A stretch of DNA of 64,000 nucleotides. Source: Solobacterium sp. GTDB taxonomy: Bacteria; Bacillota_I; Bacilli_A; Erysipelotrichales; Erysipelotrichaceae. Each line of letters starts with the position of its first letter. The stretch's first letter is position 1. The notes under the pieces are model-generated. The model had not been told where the DNA came from, did no database searches, and saw only the letters and a list, made by a program, of their open reading frames with translations. The position numbers were made by a program, and so were the translations under genes. Location of the stretch: contig JAGAVW010000043.1 in assembly GCA_017941735.1 (NCBI GenBank), forward strand, positions 1-64,000. The letters run 5' to 3'. Below are positions 8,558 to 17,343 of this stretch, piece after piece.

Positions 8558-8644
8558 TGGTGCCCATGATCGGAGTCGAACCGATACGCTGTTGCCAGCG
8601 GCAGATTTTGAGTCTACTGCGTCTACCAATTTCGCCACACGGGC
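8558..8644 (-). tRNA. tRNA-Leu (anticodon CAA)
   Basis: Acceptor stem GCCCGTG/CATGGGC, discriminator A and an encoded CCA. The anticodon stem is GTAGA/TCTGC with loop CTCAAAA, giving anticodon CAA. A long variable arm (GCTGGCAACAGC) marks a class II tRNA. TTCGACTC forms the T loop. It decodes UUG. Confidence 0.95.
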
Positions 8645-8673
8645 AAGTGTGCTTAATTATTGTATCTTAGTGT

Positions 8674-8708
8674 ATAAAAAAAGACAAGGAGTTTTCACTC
8701 CTTGTCTT
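8674..8708 (-). terminator. Intrinsic terminator after the EF-G-like gene
   Basis: On the minus strand AAGACAAGGAG and CTCCTTGTCTT form an 11-bp stem with a 6-nt loop, followed by a run of at least six T. It lies 10 bp past the stop of the EF-G-like gene, upstream of tRNA-Leu. Confidence 0.9.
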
Positions 8709-8717
8709 GCCTCTTGA

Positions 8718-10790
8718 TTAAGCTTCTTTCTTTTCTTTTGCAGCAGCGATCACTTTATCTGCTACTTCCTGTGGAGCTGCTTGATAGCGGTCAAAGGTAA
8801 TTGTGAATTTACCACGACCTTGGGTCATGGAACGTAATTCATTCGCATACGTCAGCATTTCTGCCATTGGTGCTTCTGCTTCAATTCTTTGATCTCCATC
8901 TTCGGTCATCTGCATATCCAAAATCAAACCACGACGTTTTGTAAAGTCACCCATCAAGGTACCCGTGTATTCTTCTGGTGCATAGACAACGACTTTTCCA
9001 ATTGGTTCAAGTAAGGCAGGTTTTGCCTTTGGCATTGCTTCGTTATACGCTAAGCGTGCTGCTTCTTTGAAGGCAACTTCCTTCGAGTCAACTGGGTGAT
9101 AAGAACCATCGTATAAGGTTGCTTTTACGCCAACCACTTTATAGCCTGCTAATGGACCATGTTCCATGCAGTCACGTAAGCCTTGTTCAACTGGTGGGAA
9201 GTATTGTTTTGGAACGGCACCACCGAATACTTCTTCCGCAAATTCCATATCATCGCTTTCGGTTGGTTCAAAACGTACCCAAACATCACCATATTGGCCA
9301 GCACCACCATTTTGTTTCTTATATTTGCCTTGTGCTTCTGCTTTCCCACGAATGGTTTCACGATATTGCACGGTAGGAACACTAGTCGTTACTTCAACTT
9401 TGTATTTGGATTTGAGTTTCGAAAGAATCAAATCAATGTGTTGATCACCAAGGCCATAGAGTACTTGTTCATGCGTTTCCGCATTCTTATCTAAGCGAAT
9501 CGTATGGTCTTCTGCACACATATTACGAATACCCACACTCATCTTATCTTCATCAGCTTTGGTCTTTGGCCAAATCGCATAACCTAAGTTTGGTTCTGGG
9601 AATTCAATTGGATCATAAGTAACCACTTTAGCGTTTGTGCAAAGCGTATCATTGGTTTCCGTATTTTGGAGTTTAACGACTGCTCCAATATCACCGGTAA
9701 AGAGTTTTCCAACACCAACTTGGAATTTTCCATTGATGACATAGACTTGGGCAATCTTTTCATTCACGCCTTTATTCGCATTGTATACTTGCGAATCAGA
9801 GTTTAAGACCCCACTCATAACTTTGAGATAAGAGATTTGTCCAACGAATGGGTCAATGATGGTTTTGAATACAAAGGCCGACATAGCTTCTTGTTCGTTG
9901 GTTTCCATATCCAAGGTCTCCCCTTTGGCATTACGTGCTTGTACACGTCCTTTTTCTGCATAACTTGGGAAGTATTCCGTAATCAAATCCATTAAACGTT
10001 CAATTCCAGTTTGGTTATTTGCACTACCACAATAAACAGGACGAATGTCGCCACTACGGACACCAATACGTAACCCTTTTGCGAGTTCATGCATATCAAA
10101 CTTTTCACCACCGATGAATTTTTCCATGAGTTCATCATCCGTCATCGCAATTGTTTCAGCGATTTCGTTATAGAATTCATCGACTTGCGCACGCATATCT
10201 TCTGGTACTTCTTGTGCTTCATCGTGGTTATCATAATACCAAGCTTTATCACGTAAGATGTTTACGGATCCTACGACTTTACCATCTTTCATGATTGGCA
10301 TTTCAAATGGAATGACACTCTTTCCAAAACGATCACGTAACGCATGATAGGTTTCTTCAAAGCTAGCATGTTCTTCATCAATCTTATTCACAAAGAAGAT
10401 GGTAGGTAATTTTCTCTTTAGCGCTGCTTCTTTCCAAGCACGCTCGGTTCCAGCTTCAATGCCTTCTTTTGCATCGACAACGATTAAGGCATTATCCCCT
10501 ACGGTTAGACCTGTAACTTCTTCGCCTTCATAGTCCATATAACCAGGCGTATCAATGAAGTTGATTTTCATGTTTTTCCATTCCACTGGTGCTAAATGGC
10601 AATAACAAGATAATCCTCTTTTTCCTTCTTCTGCATCAAAGTTTAAGGCCGTTGTGCCATCTCCACTCTTCCCATAACGATCAATCGCTTTGGTGAAATA
10701 GAGACATGCTTCTACAACACTACTTTTTCCAGCGCCCGAATGTCCTAAGACAACGACGTTTCTTACTTCATTAGCTAAATAATCTTTCAT
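8718..10790 (-). CDS. Elongation factor G-like translational GTPase
   Basis: A 690-residue translational GTPase with all five EF-G domains. G1 is GHSGAGKSS (residues 16-24) instead of the GHIDAGKTT of canonical FusA; G3 is DTPGY near 79 and G4 is NKID near 134. Domain IV carries the GGAGQYGDVWVRFEP stretch. The altered G1 places it in the EF-G-like (EF-G II) branch, which usually accompanies a normal FusA and may work under stress or in ribosome rescue. It follows the ankyrin gene after 13 bp, with a leader and attenuator upstream of both. It is not obviously a tetracycline-protection protein; specific function is unknown. Confidence 0.85.
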   Translation of the reverse strand: MKDYLANEVRNVVVLGHSGAGKSSVVEACLYFTKAIDRYGKSGDGTTALNFDAEEGKRGLSCYCHLAPVEWKNMKINFIDTPGYMDYEGEEVTGLTVGDNALIVVDAKEGIEAGTERAWKEAALKRKLPTIFFVNKIDEEHASFEETYHALRDRFGKSVIPFEMPIMKDGKVVGSVNILRDKAWYYDNHDEAQEVPEDMRAQVDEFYNEIAETIAMTDDELMEKFIGGEKFDMHELAKGLRIGVRSGDIRPVYCGSANNQTGIERLMDLITEYFPSYAEKGRVQARNAKGETLDMETNEQEAMSAFVFKTIIDPFVGQISYLKVMSGVLNSDSQVYNANKGVNEKIAQVYVINGKFQVGVGKLFTGDIGAVVKLQNTETNDTLCTNAKVVTYDPIEFPEPNLGYAIWPKTKADEDKMSVGIRNMCAEDHTIRLDKNAETHEQVLYGLGDQHIDLILSKLKSKYKVEVTTSVPTVQYRETIRGKAEAQGKYKKQNGGAGQYGDVWVRFEPTESDDMEFAEEVFGGAVPKQYFPPVEQGLRDCMEHGPLAGYKVVGVKATLYDGSYHPVDSKEVAFKEAARLAYNEAMPKAKPALLEPIGKVVVYAPEEYTGTLMGDFTKRRGLILDMQMTEDGDQRIEAEAPMAEMLTYANELRSMTQGRGKFTITFDRYQAAPQEVADKVIAAAKEKKEA

Positions 10791-10803
10791 ATTGCCTCCC
10801 CTA

Positions 10804-11472
10804 TTACTTCAAAATATCCTTTAGGTCCGCTAAGCATTCTTTACGAACATAATGAATTGCCATATTCCCGTCATAATCCTTCTTATCTTTTTCAGCACCA
10901 TGTTCTAATAAGAAGTTCACGAGTTCTGGGAAGCCAATATATGCCGCACGCATTAATGCGGTACATCCACGATTATCCATCGCATTGACATCTGCACCAT
11001 GATCAATTAAGAACTTGATGACATCCGCTTTATACGCATTGACTGCTTCCATTAAAGCGGTTCTGCCTTGTTCATCTTTTGCGTTTACATCTGCGCCTTT
11101 GGATACTAAGTATTCCACTACTTCTTCTTCCCCAAGTAAAGCGGCACGCATCAAAGCCGTACGGCCTTTGTTGTCGTGGGAATTGACATCGGCACCAGCA
11201 TGTTCCAACATCCGACAAATTTCTAAGTGTCCTTTCTTTGCAGCGCCCATTAATGCGGTTTTATTATTTTTGTCACGCGCTCTTGCATCCGCACCATTGT
11301 CCAATAAATAACGGACAATCTCCGCATGCCCTCGTTTGGAACTGCGCATTAAAGCAGTTCTTCCATCGCCATTGGCCACATTCACATTTGCGCCTTTTGC
11401 GACTGCTGCACAAACTTTTTGGAAATCGCCTCTTGCAGCTGCATCATAGAATTCTTGATTTGTTTGATCCAT
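10804..11472 (-). CDS. Ankyrin-repeat protein
   Basis: A 222-residue protein made almost wholly of about six to seven 33-residue ankyrin repeats (consensus G-RTALM-AA--GH-E-V--L---GADVNA). There is no signal peptide or membrane helix, so it is a cytoplasmic protein-binding module. The start is at 11472, where GGAGG precedes the ATG by a good distance; the frame is open further upstream, but that stretch is the attenuator leader. It is encoded 13 bp ahead of the EF-G-like GTPase, so the two are probably co-transcribed. A physical or regulatory link between them is inference. Confidence 0.9.
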   Translation of the reverse strand: MDQTNQEFYDAAARGDFQKVCAAVAKGANVNVANGDGRTALMRSSKRGHAEIVRYLLDNGADARARDKNNKTALMGAAKKGHLEICRMLEHAGADVNSHDNKGRTALMRAALLGEEEVVEYLVSKGADVNAKDEQGRTALMEAVNAYKADVIKFLIDHGADVNAMDNRGCTALMRAAYIGFPELVNFLLEHGAEKDKKDYDGNMAIHYVRKECLADLKDILK

Positions 11473-11508
11473 AATAATTCCTCCATTTCCTTTTTGGTTA
11501 TATGGATT

Positions 11509-11539
11509 AAAAAAGATGGACGCACTCGTAGCCCATCTT
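11509..11539 (-). terminator. Candidate transcription attenuator before the ankyrin/EF-G-like operon
   Basis: On the minus strand AAGATGG pairs with CCATCTT, with an inner ACG-AGTG-CGT stem, and TTTTTT follows. It lies 37 nt before the ankyrin start, with no other gene between, so reaching the operon from the 11680-11707 promoter requires read-through. The 5' arm overlaps the stop codon of a 34-codon leader reading frame. Confidence 0.7.
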
Positions 11540-11642
11540 AAAAACAATGATTTGTATGACACACATCCCCGCCGAAAAGAAGCTCCCCTCTAACGACAGG
11601 TAGGCACTGTACAATGAAAACAGATACCAATTTGTGAGTCAT
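11538..11642 (-). CDS. Putative 34-residue leader peptide
   Basis: ATG at 11642 has GGAG 9 nt upstream (GGAGTGAACAATCATG), and the frame runs 34 codons to TAA at 11540-11538. The peptide begins MTHKLVSVFIVQCLPVVRG and ends HTNHCF. Its stop codon overlaps the 5' arm of the terminator at 11509-11539, so a ribosome at or near the end of the frame would mask that arm. This suggests a translation-coupled attenuator. The peptide itself matches nothing I recognise, and a 34-codon open frame can arise by chance, so a purely structured RNA leader remains possible. Confidence 0.45.
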   Translation of the reverse strand: MTHKLVSVFIVQCLPVVRGELLFGGDVCHTNHCF

Positions 11643-11679
11643 GATTGTTCACTCCAATCTAAATAAATAACCTAATTAA

Positions 11680-11707
11680 ATTGTACCTAATTCTACTAAA
11701 TCTTCAA
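11680..11707 (-). promoter_or_regulatory. Promoter of the ankyrin/EF-G-like leader transcript
   Basis: Minus strand: -35 TTGAAG (11707-11702), 16-bp spacer, -10 TACAAT (11685-11680). The predicted start near 11673 gives a leader of about 200 nt before the ankyrin gene, containing the small reading frame and the attenuator. Confidence 0.55.
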
Positions 11708-11766
11708 TATGAAATCCTAGTTTTTTATTGAAAATGTATGAAAACTTTCAAACCAAATGAAAATCC

Positions 11767-12459
11767 TTACATTCTTTTTAGGATTGCCTCATATTCATAA
11801 TATTGGGGCATATGTTTGAGGATGGCTTGGTAAAAGCGTTTGGAATGATTTGGCACTAAGAAATGGGTATATTCGTGTAAAAGAATAGCCTCCAAGCAAA
11901 CACTTGGATAATGAATTAAACGCGTACTCAACATGATTTTTGAGCGACTTGTATAACAAACACCCCAGCGGCTTGTCATATAACGAATCCCAATCGTAGG
12001 TAGTGGTAAGCCATTTGCTTCACAGACTTTAATATCCCACTCTTCCCGTAAACCATTGACCATATTCATAAGTACTTTTGAGGCATGTTTACGGAAGGTG
12101 GTTTCAATGGTCTTTTGATCCATGGACTTTAAATAAAAGGTTAAGATATCGCCATCAATAAATAGATAGTTACGAGAGCTTGGTTCATAGCGTACATATT
12201 TCTTCTCTCCAAGCCAATACACAATTGGGCCTTGTACCCCTTCTCGATTCATCATTTCATGACGCTTTTGGGTATTGGTTGTTTTTTGAATCCACTTGGC
12301 TTTGGATTGTAAGAAAGAGGCAATATAAGCTTCACTTACCCCTGGTCTACATGATACTCTTAATACCCCATCTTCTTTCACACGTAAGATAATGAGGCTC
12401 TTCATTCTTTTATAAGTAACTTCTACCTGATAATCTCTTCCAGCAATATTTACAATCAT
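11767..12459 (-). CDS. YgjP/SprT-like zinc metalloprotease (M48-like)
   Basis: A 230-residue YgjP family (DUF45) protein. The zinc site LLHEYTHFLVPNHSKRFY lies near residues 194-211: HExxH plus a third His ten residues on. GIRYMTSRWGVC and LSTRLIHYPS precede it, as usual in this family. No signal peptide is seen, so it is cytoplasmic; substrates are not known. An ATG at 12465 abuts the -10 TATAAT (12471-12466) and cannot be transcribed from it. The in-frame ATG at 12459 lies exactly 6 nt past the -10 and is taken as the start of a leaderless mRNA. No SD site is present. Confidence 0.8.
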   Translation of the reverse strand: MIVNIAGRDYQVEVTYKRMKSLIILRVKEDGVLRVSCRPGVSEAYIASFLQSKAKWIQKTTNTQKRHEMMNREGVQGPIVYWLGEKKYVRYEPSSRNYLFIDGDILTFYLKSMDQKTIETTFRKHASKVLMNMVNGLREEWDIKVCEANGLPLPTIGIRYMTSRWGVCYTSRSKIMLSTRLIHYPSVCLEAILLHEYTHFLVPNHSKRFYQAILKHMPQYYEYEAILKRM

Positions 12460-12515
12460 ATGCATATTATACCTTGCGAATTACGTATCTTTCATGTAAA
12501 ATGGTTAATGCTCAT

Positions 12516-12593
12516 GGCGGTTGTGGTGAAGTTGGTTAACACACTGGATTGTGGCTCCAGCATTCGTGGGTTCGAGTCCCATCAATCGCCCCA
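12516..12593 (+). tRNA. tRNA-His (anticodon GTG)
   Basis: G at -1 (12516) pairs with C73. The acceptor stem is GCGGTTG/CAATCGC, the anticodon stem CTGGA/TCCAG with loop TTGTGGC, the T arm GTGGG-TTCGAGT-CCCAT, and CCA is encoded. The extra 5' G is diagnostic of tRNA-His. Confidence 0.95.
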
Positions 12594-12602
12594 TTGAGAA
12601 TA

Positions 12603-12632
12603 AAAACCGCATAATCAATGCGGTTTTATTTT
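12603..12632 (+). terminator. Terminator between tRNA-His and the surface protein gene
   Basis: AAAACCGCAT / ATGCGGTTTT with a 5-nt loop, followed by TTATTTTTT on the plus side and A-rich on the other. It serves tRNA-His and probably also the convergent surface-protein operon. Confidence 0.85.
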
Positions 12633-15600
12633 TTATTGGTACTTCTTAAGTTGTTTGCCAGTAAGGATTGCGATGCCTACCGCAATAAAGCCTAAGACCA
12701 TATGGAATAATACCGAATACGAATCTCTAGTATTAGGGACAATGGGTTTTGTGGAAACAGGAATCACACTCGGAACAGGTTTACTTTCTTCCACATGGTT
12801 TTCTACACGATTCGTGCTATTTTTTAAATCCACATTGTTTAATTGATTCTGGTCAATATCACGATCAAATTCTGCCTGATTAACAATCTCTTGTGTTTCT
12901 CCTGTTACCTTCACTTTAAATTGGACTGTCTTTTTTTCATCTTTCTTTAAATTCCCAATAAACCAAACAATCCGATTGCGCTCTTTTTGATATACACCTT
13001 CATTTAACACTTCTTCTAGGGTAATCCCTTTTGGAAGAACATCACTGATTGCCACATTCTTAGTTTCTTCCCCACCAATATTTGAAATATGAATGGTATA
13101 GGTAAGAATAGCTCCTTGTTTTACAGTGCCAATTGGGTTTACTTCTTTTACCGCCATTAAGCTAGGTGGCAAGACTTCCCCTTGTAAACCATGGATGGTG
13201 ATTTCACTTTGGTGTGTCCCTTCTTTATCGGTTGTATAGGTTGCTTGGTTGCGAATTAATTTTGTGTTTTCTAATACTTTCACACGGAAGCGGAAGGTGC
13301 GACTTTCTTGAGGCTTTAAGGCTTCTGTTTCAAATAAGACTTGGCCATTTTCAAATCTACCTGGAGTCGAAATCGAATCTTTCACAAGTTCAGTTCCTGC
13401 AGGGATCGCATCATTAATAAATGTCTTTCCTGATACATGGTCGCCTGTATTTACCGCTGTTAAGACATATTCAATTTCTTCTCCTACCTTCACATAACTA
13501 CCAGAAGAAGGATTAGAAGATTTATGCACAGTCACAAAAGAACCACGGATATAAGATTCTTCGATTTCTTTCACTTCATTATTAACTGTATTAGTTGGGA
13601 CATCCTTAGCTTCCTCTACAGATACATAAGCTGTATTTGGAATCTTGCCATTTTTCATATCTACTTTGACTTGGAAATGGAGTTGTTTTTGTTGTAAACC
13701 TTCTAAATCAAATTCCCAAGATAAATCCTTTCCTTCTTGTTTTCCATTCTCTTCAATTGACACAAGGCTAGTGCCTTCAGGGATCGTATCTTTTACAATA
13801 AAGTGCTTTGTCTCTTCACTTACATTTTCAATGGTTAAGACATAATACAAGATGGAATTACGTGCGACCTCTTGATTATGGATGTCTTTTCCTTCTTGAT
13901 TGAAGACTTGTTTTAGATAGAGTGAAGCATCATGCATCCTAGGTTTATGGTTGCGTACACGATTTGTCTTAAGCGTGATTTTATCTATTTGCACTTCTGC
14001 TTCATTTTCAAAGGTAACTGGTTTTCCTTCTAATACTTTGACTTCAAAGGAAACCATCTTTTTTTCATGGGGATTTAATTCAGGCTCCCATGTGACTATA
14101 CCCTCTTTGAATGTTCCCTTATCACTAGCCCGCACAAATGCTACACCTTCTGGTAAGGTATCGGTAATTGTTACTTTCTTTTTAGAAGAACTTGGGTTTT
14201 GGAATGTAATTTCATAAGTAAGTGCATCTCCAACATTCACATACTTCCCGTTTACATTTTTCCCATCTTTATTCTTTACGAATTTGGTAGGTTTTGTTGG
14301 GGTATCATTTTGTACGATATTTGATTCCATAGTGGTATCTTCCACATGTTGGATGGCTTGGTTTTCAATATGTACGCCTTCTCCTAATGCTTTCGCATCA
14401 AAATGAACCGTCTTTTCTTCATTTGGAGAAAGCTCAAAGCGCCACGTAATAATGCCATTCCGGTTGATGCCTCCATCTAATATCTTTTCAAGTATGGTAT
14501 TTGTGGGAATTGTATCGGTTACGGTAAAGACTTTAGTTTCTTCGGTTGTATTTTTGACAGTTACTGCATAATGCAAGATGGAATTTTCTAATACCACTTC
14601 CCCATCAATGGATTCTCCCGCATCATTTTTAACTTCTTTTTTAGGAGGCATGGGAACATAAGATAAAACTGGATTAGAAGTGATGGTTGCTTCTGGAGTG
14701 CTTTGGTTAGCTTCATTTGGAATCTTCACTTCCTTTTCGCTTGCCTTTACCACAAAAGAGACTTGTTGCGCTTGTTTCGCCCCTAATTTCTTTTCCCATA
14801 CCACAACCCCATCAACTAGTTTTCCGCCTTCACTAGCGGAAACAAATTCCGTATGTTTAGGTAAAGTATCACGGATGGTAAATATGCGTTCATGATTGGT
14901 GGGATTTTCAAAGGTAATCACATAGGTGATTTCATCCCCTTCCGATGCCATTTTTCCTTGTAGATTACGTCCAAATTCATCCTTTACTTCCTTGATTGGC
15001 TCTTTCATTGGAACATAAATTACTTCAATATGATGATCTTCTTTAATCTCTTTAAATTCCATTTTTTCTAAATAGCTTTCTGGATTCTCAATAAGTTTTC
15101 CATCCACTTCAATGGAATCAAGGATATGTTTTGGATTTGGTTTGTATTCAACGGTTTTATTTTCAAGCTTTTTAATCTTTTCAATGGTCGGTGTAATTGT
15201 TCCATTTATGACTTTTGTGGTGATCTTATGATAAGGAAGATAGAAGACATCAATCGTCAAATCTTCGCCCGGCATACTTCCTTGAACCGTGCTTTGTTTT
15301 TCATCTTCCAAATAGTAGTCTTTTACTTCTGGAGATTTTACTTGGTATAACTTTCCTTTTTCAAGTACGGTAGGTCCATATTGTTTCGCTAAGACTTTAT
15401 TGGTTCCTTTTTCTAAATAACGAATCGTTAATTTCGCATCTTTTTCATAAAAGACATCATAAGTAATATCCTGTGCAGGCATCTTTCCTTCGATGACTTT
15501 TTCCTCTTCTTTTACTAAGTGATAGCCTTCAATCACCGGTGACTCCAAGCGATAGTTTGCGCCTTCTTCTAGTCCTTCTTGGCTTTTTGCTTCATGTAAT

Positions 15601-16529
15601 ACTTGATTGGTACCTTTTTCTAAGTAATTAACGGTGACCTTATAAAGTGGGGTTCGGTCAAAACCAAAAGTAAATGTATTTGGGGCCCACCACATACTCA
15701 TACCATAAAAGCGATAGGTCATTTTCTTGGCTGTAATTGGAAAAGCCGCAACCGATGGTGCAAAACCTGAAATATCATTTGGATCATCATGAAAGCTTTG
15801 ATAAGGGGCTGCCCCAACATAAGTTAAACCATCCATCTCCATTGTCCTTAAGGCAGAATTCTCAGAAACATAAATCGAGCCACTTGGATTCGTGACATTC
15901 GCAACCATTTCGTTATGGTCATGCCAAGTAGGCGCACTTGGATCATGAACGCCTAATGAACCAAAGGTCATATAGGAATTTTCTAATTGAATGATTTCTT
16001 GGCTTGGATCATCGGTATAAAAGAATTCATAAGAAACTTGAATATCTTTATAGGGGCCTCCACCCGACCAATCAATACTTCCCCCTTCACTTGCTCGATT
16101 TGCTAAAGATAAGGCAAAGCCATCCTCATCCCCAGGTAATTTTTCATAGGTTACAATGGCACCAATTTTACGGTTATTATAGGTAGCGACATCCGCATAT
16201 ACCTTCTGCATGGATACTCCACTTTTTTGCGCAATGATACGCTCCCATACATCGCCACTTGCTTGGGCGGCTAGGATCTCTTCATGGGAACGACAATCTT
16301 GATTCCAAATGAGTTTCCCATTCTCCTTCACAAATTGTTCGGTTACAACTTGGAGTTTTGGGGAAGATGCCATTAAGAGTGGTGCTTCTTCTATGACCCC
16401 TTCTTCCCACATGATCTCTGCGTCCCCTTCTTCGATATAAATATCTTCTTCTGCTTGTATAGGATTTAGAAAACCTGTTACAACGAGAAATAATGCACTA
16501 AGATAGTAAAACCATTTATTTTGTCTCAT
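12633..16529 (-). CDS. Large surface protein with MucBP-like and DUF11-type repeats
   Basis: A 1298-residue secreted protein. It has a signal peptide (1-26, cut after IQA), a unique Gly/Trp-rich N-domain (about 50-300), two or three MucBP-like modules (YKVTVNYLEKGTNQVLHEA; LTIRYLEKGTNKVLAKQYG) over about 310-500, then six DUF11-type Ig-like repeats of about 115 residues (Y-ITF-N ... DTLPEG ... G-V-W). The C-terminus has PIVPNTRDS, a hydrophobic helix and KKYQ, like a sortase signal but without the usual Gly of LPXTG. An adhesin or cell-wall stalk role is likely. It follows the SAF-domain gene after 10 bp and should be co-transcribed with it. The repeats are divergent from each other. Confidence 0.82.
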   Translation of the reverse strand: MRQNKWFYYLSALFLVVTGFLNPIQAEEDIYIEEGDAEIMWEEGVIEEAPLLMASSPKLQVVTEQFVKENGKLIWNQDCRSHEEILAAQASGDVWERIIAQKSGVSMQKVYADVATYNNRKIGAIVTYEKLPGDEDGFALSLANRASEGGSIDWSGGGPYKDIQVSYEFFYTDDPSQEIIQLENSYMTFGSLGVHDPSAPTWHDHNEMVANVTNPSGSIYVSENSALRTMEMDGLTYVGAAPYQSFHDDPNDISGFAPSVAAFPITAKKMTYRFYGMSMWWAPNTFTFGFDRTPLYKVTVNYLEKGTNQVLHEAKSQEGLEEGANYRLESPVIEGYHLVKEEEKVIEGKMPAQDITYDVFYEKDAKLTIRYLEKGTNKVLAKQYGPTVLEKGKLYQVKSPEVKDYYLEDEKQSTVQGSMPGEDLTIDVFYLPYHKITTKVINGTITPTIEKIKKLENKTVEYKPNPKHILDSIEVDGKLIENPESYLEKMEFKEIKEDHHIEVIYVPMKEPIKEVKDEFGRNLQGKMASEGDEITYVITFENPTNHERIFTIRDTLPKHTEFVSASEGGKLVDGVVVWEKKLGAKQAQQVSFVVKASEKEVKIPNEANQSTPEATITSNPVLSYVPMPPKKEVKNDAGESIDGEVVLENSILHYAVTVKNTTEETKVFTVTDTIPTNTILEKILDGGINRNGIITWRFELSPNEEKTVHFDAKALGEGVHIENQAIQHVEDTTMESNIVQNDTPTKPTKFVKNKDGKNVNGKYVNVGDALTYEITFQNPSSSKKKVTITDTLPEGVAFVRASDKGTFKEGIVTWEPELNPHEKKMVSFEVKVLEGKPVTFENEAEVQIDKITLKTNRVRNHKPRMHDASLYLKQVFNQEGKDIHNQEVARNSILYYVLTIENVSEETKHFIVKDTIPEGTSLVSIEENGKQEGKDLSWEFDLEGLQQKQLHFQVKVDMKNGKIPNTAYVSVEEAKDVPTNTVNNEVKEIEESYIRGSFVTVHKSSNPSSGSYVKVGEEIEYVLTAVNTGDHVSGKTFINDAIPAGTELVKDSISTPGRFENGQVLFETEALKPQESRTFRFRVKVLENTKLIRNQATYTTDKEGTHQSEITIHGLQGEVLPPSLMAVKEVNPIGTVKQGAILTYTIHISNIGGEETKNVAISDVLPKGITLEEVLNEGVYQKERNRIVWFIGNLKKDEKKTVQFKVKVTGETQEIVNQAEFDRDIDQNQLNNVDLKNSTNRVENHVEESKPVPSVIPVSTKPIVPNTRDSYSVLFHMVLGFIAVGIAILTGKQLKKYQ

Positions 16530-16539
16530 AAAGCCTCCT

Positions 16540-17259
16540 TTACATTTTTTGAAGATAAGAAGTAACTAAAGAATCCTGGCAAAGAATTGCCTCTTCCTCT
16601 GTTTCATAGCTTTTACTCGATGCAACTAAGCGAATCGACCCAATCCGTTCTGCCACATTGAATAAGGCTACATCCTCTTTAGATATCGCTAGTACAACAA
16701 AAGAAGGAACCCCAGTACTATTTTCATCCGCGAGGTCTAATCCCTTATGGTCTTTAATCGATACGATGCGCACATTTTCAAATAAACAATCACTAATTGG
16801 TGCTTCTTCTTTCCGATCAATCGCAAGGTAAATATCTACGCGTTGCCCTGCCACAATTGGTCCACCTAGCTTTTCCATATCTACACTTAACGTATAAGCA
16901 CTTTGTCCTTCTCTTAGTTGGGCGCTTGGTAAATCTGGAATCGCTTCTTCCGCAAATAACATGGATTTATAAAAGATAGAGCCGGCTGGAATCATGCCTT
17001 GAATCTCCGTATACTTTCCTACGATGTCTTCTTGCGTGCGATAGGCATGATCAAAAAGATAGGTACTTGGAATGGTAATTGGTAATAAATCACTTTCTTT
17101 GATTTGTGTGCGTGGTGGGATATCACGCGCAGCCACATAAGTTGTTTGTAAGTTTAATTCTTTTTTGACGGATGCTTTGATCGCAACCGAAAACAAAAAA
17201 AGGAGTAAAAAACTACATCCTAGTATGGCCATTACTTTCTTTACAATTTCATCTTTCAT
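16540..17259 (-). CDS. SAF-domain protein, CpaB/FlgA-like
   Basis: A 239-residue protein with one N-terminal membrane helix (about 8-28) and an extracytoplasmic SAF domain (YVAARDIPPRTQIKESDLLP, residues 40-60). A second domain (YTLSVDMEKLGGPIVAGQRVDIYLAI) matches the RcpC/CpaB type found in Flp/Tad pilus loci. The start is at 17259, with GGAGG 8 nt upstream. No other pilus gene is in the window; its only partner is the large surface protein gene immediately downstream. A role in presenting or anchoring that protein is therefore suggested, not shown. Confidence 0.7.
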   Translation of the reverse strand: MKDEIVKKVMAILGCSFLLLFLFSVAIKASVKKELNLQTTYVAARDIPPRTQIKESDLLPITIPSTYLFDHAYRTQEDIVGKYTEIQGMIPAGSIFYKSMLFAEEAIPDLPSAQLREGQSAYTLSVDMEKLGGPIVAGQRVDIYLAIDRKEEAPISDCLFENVRIVSIKDHKGLDLADENSTGVPSFVVLAISKEDVALFNVAERIGSIRLVASSKSYETEEEAILCQDSLVTSYLQKM

Positions 17260-17305
17260 ACTTCTTCCTCCACCTATATACTTCGTAAAGAAAGAAGCCT
17301 CCCCT

Positions 17306-17337
17306 AAAAAAAAGAACCAATTTTTCAATTGGTTCTT
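17306..17337 (-). terminator. Intrinsic terminator of the rnf operon
   Basis: AAGAACCAATT and AATTGGTTCTT form an 11-bp stem with a 4-nt loop, followed on the minus strand by seven T. It starts 7 bp after the rnfB stop. It also shows that nothing belonging to rnfB is encoded further on. Confidence 0.9.
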
Positions 17338-17343
17338 AATAAG

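Noticed and set aside
8718-10790. Tetracycline ribosome-protection protein
   Set aside because: The altered G1 motif and overall pattern fit EF-G-like proteins; no Tet(M)-type features are recognised.
11540-11680. Known structural RNA (6S, SRP RNA, tmRNA) in the leader before the ankyrin gene
   Set aside because: None of the conserved cores of these RNAs could be found; a leader/attenuator explains the elements seen.
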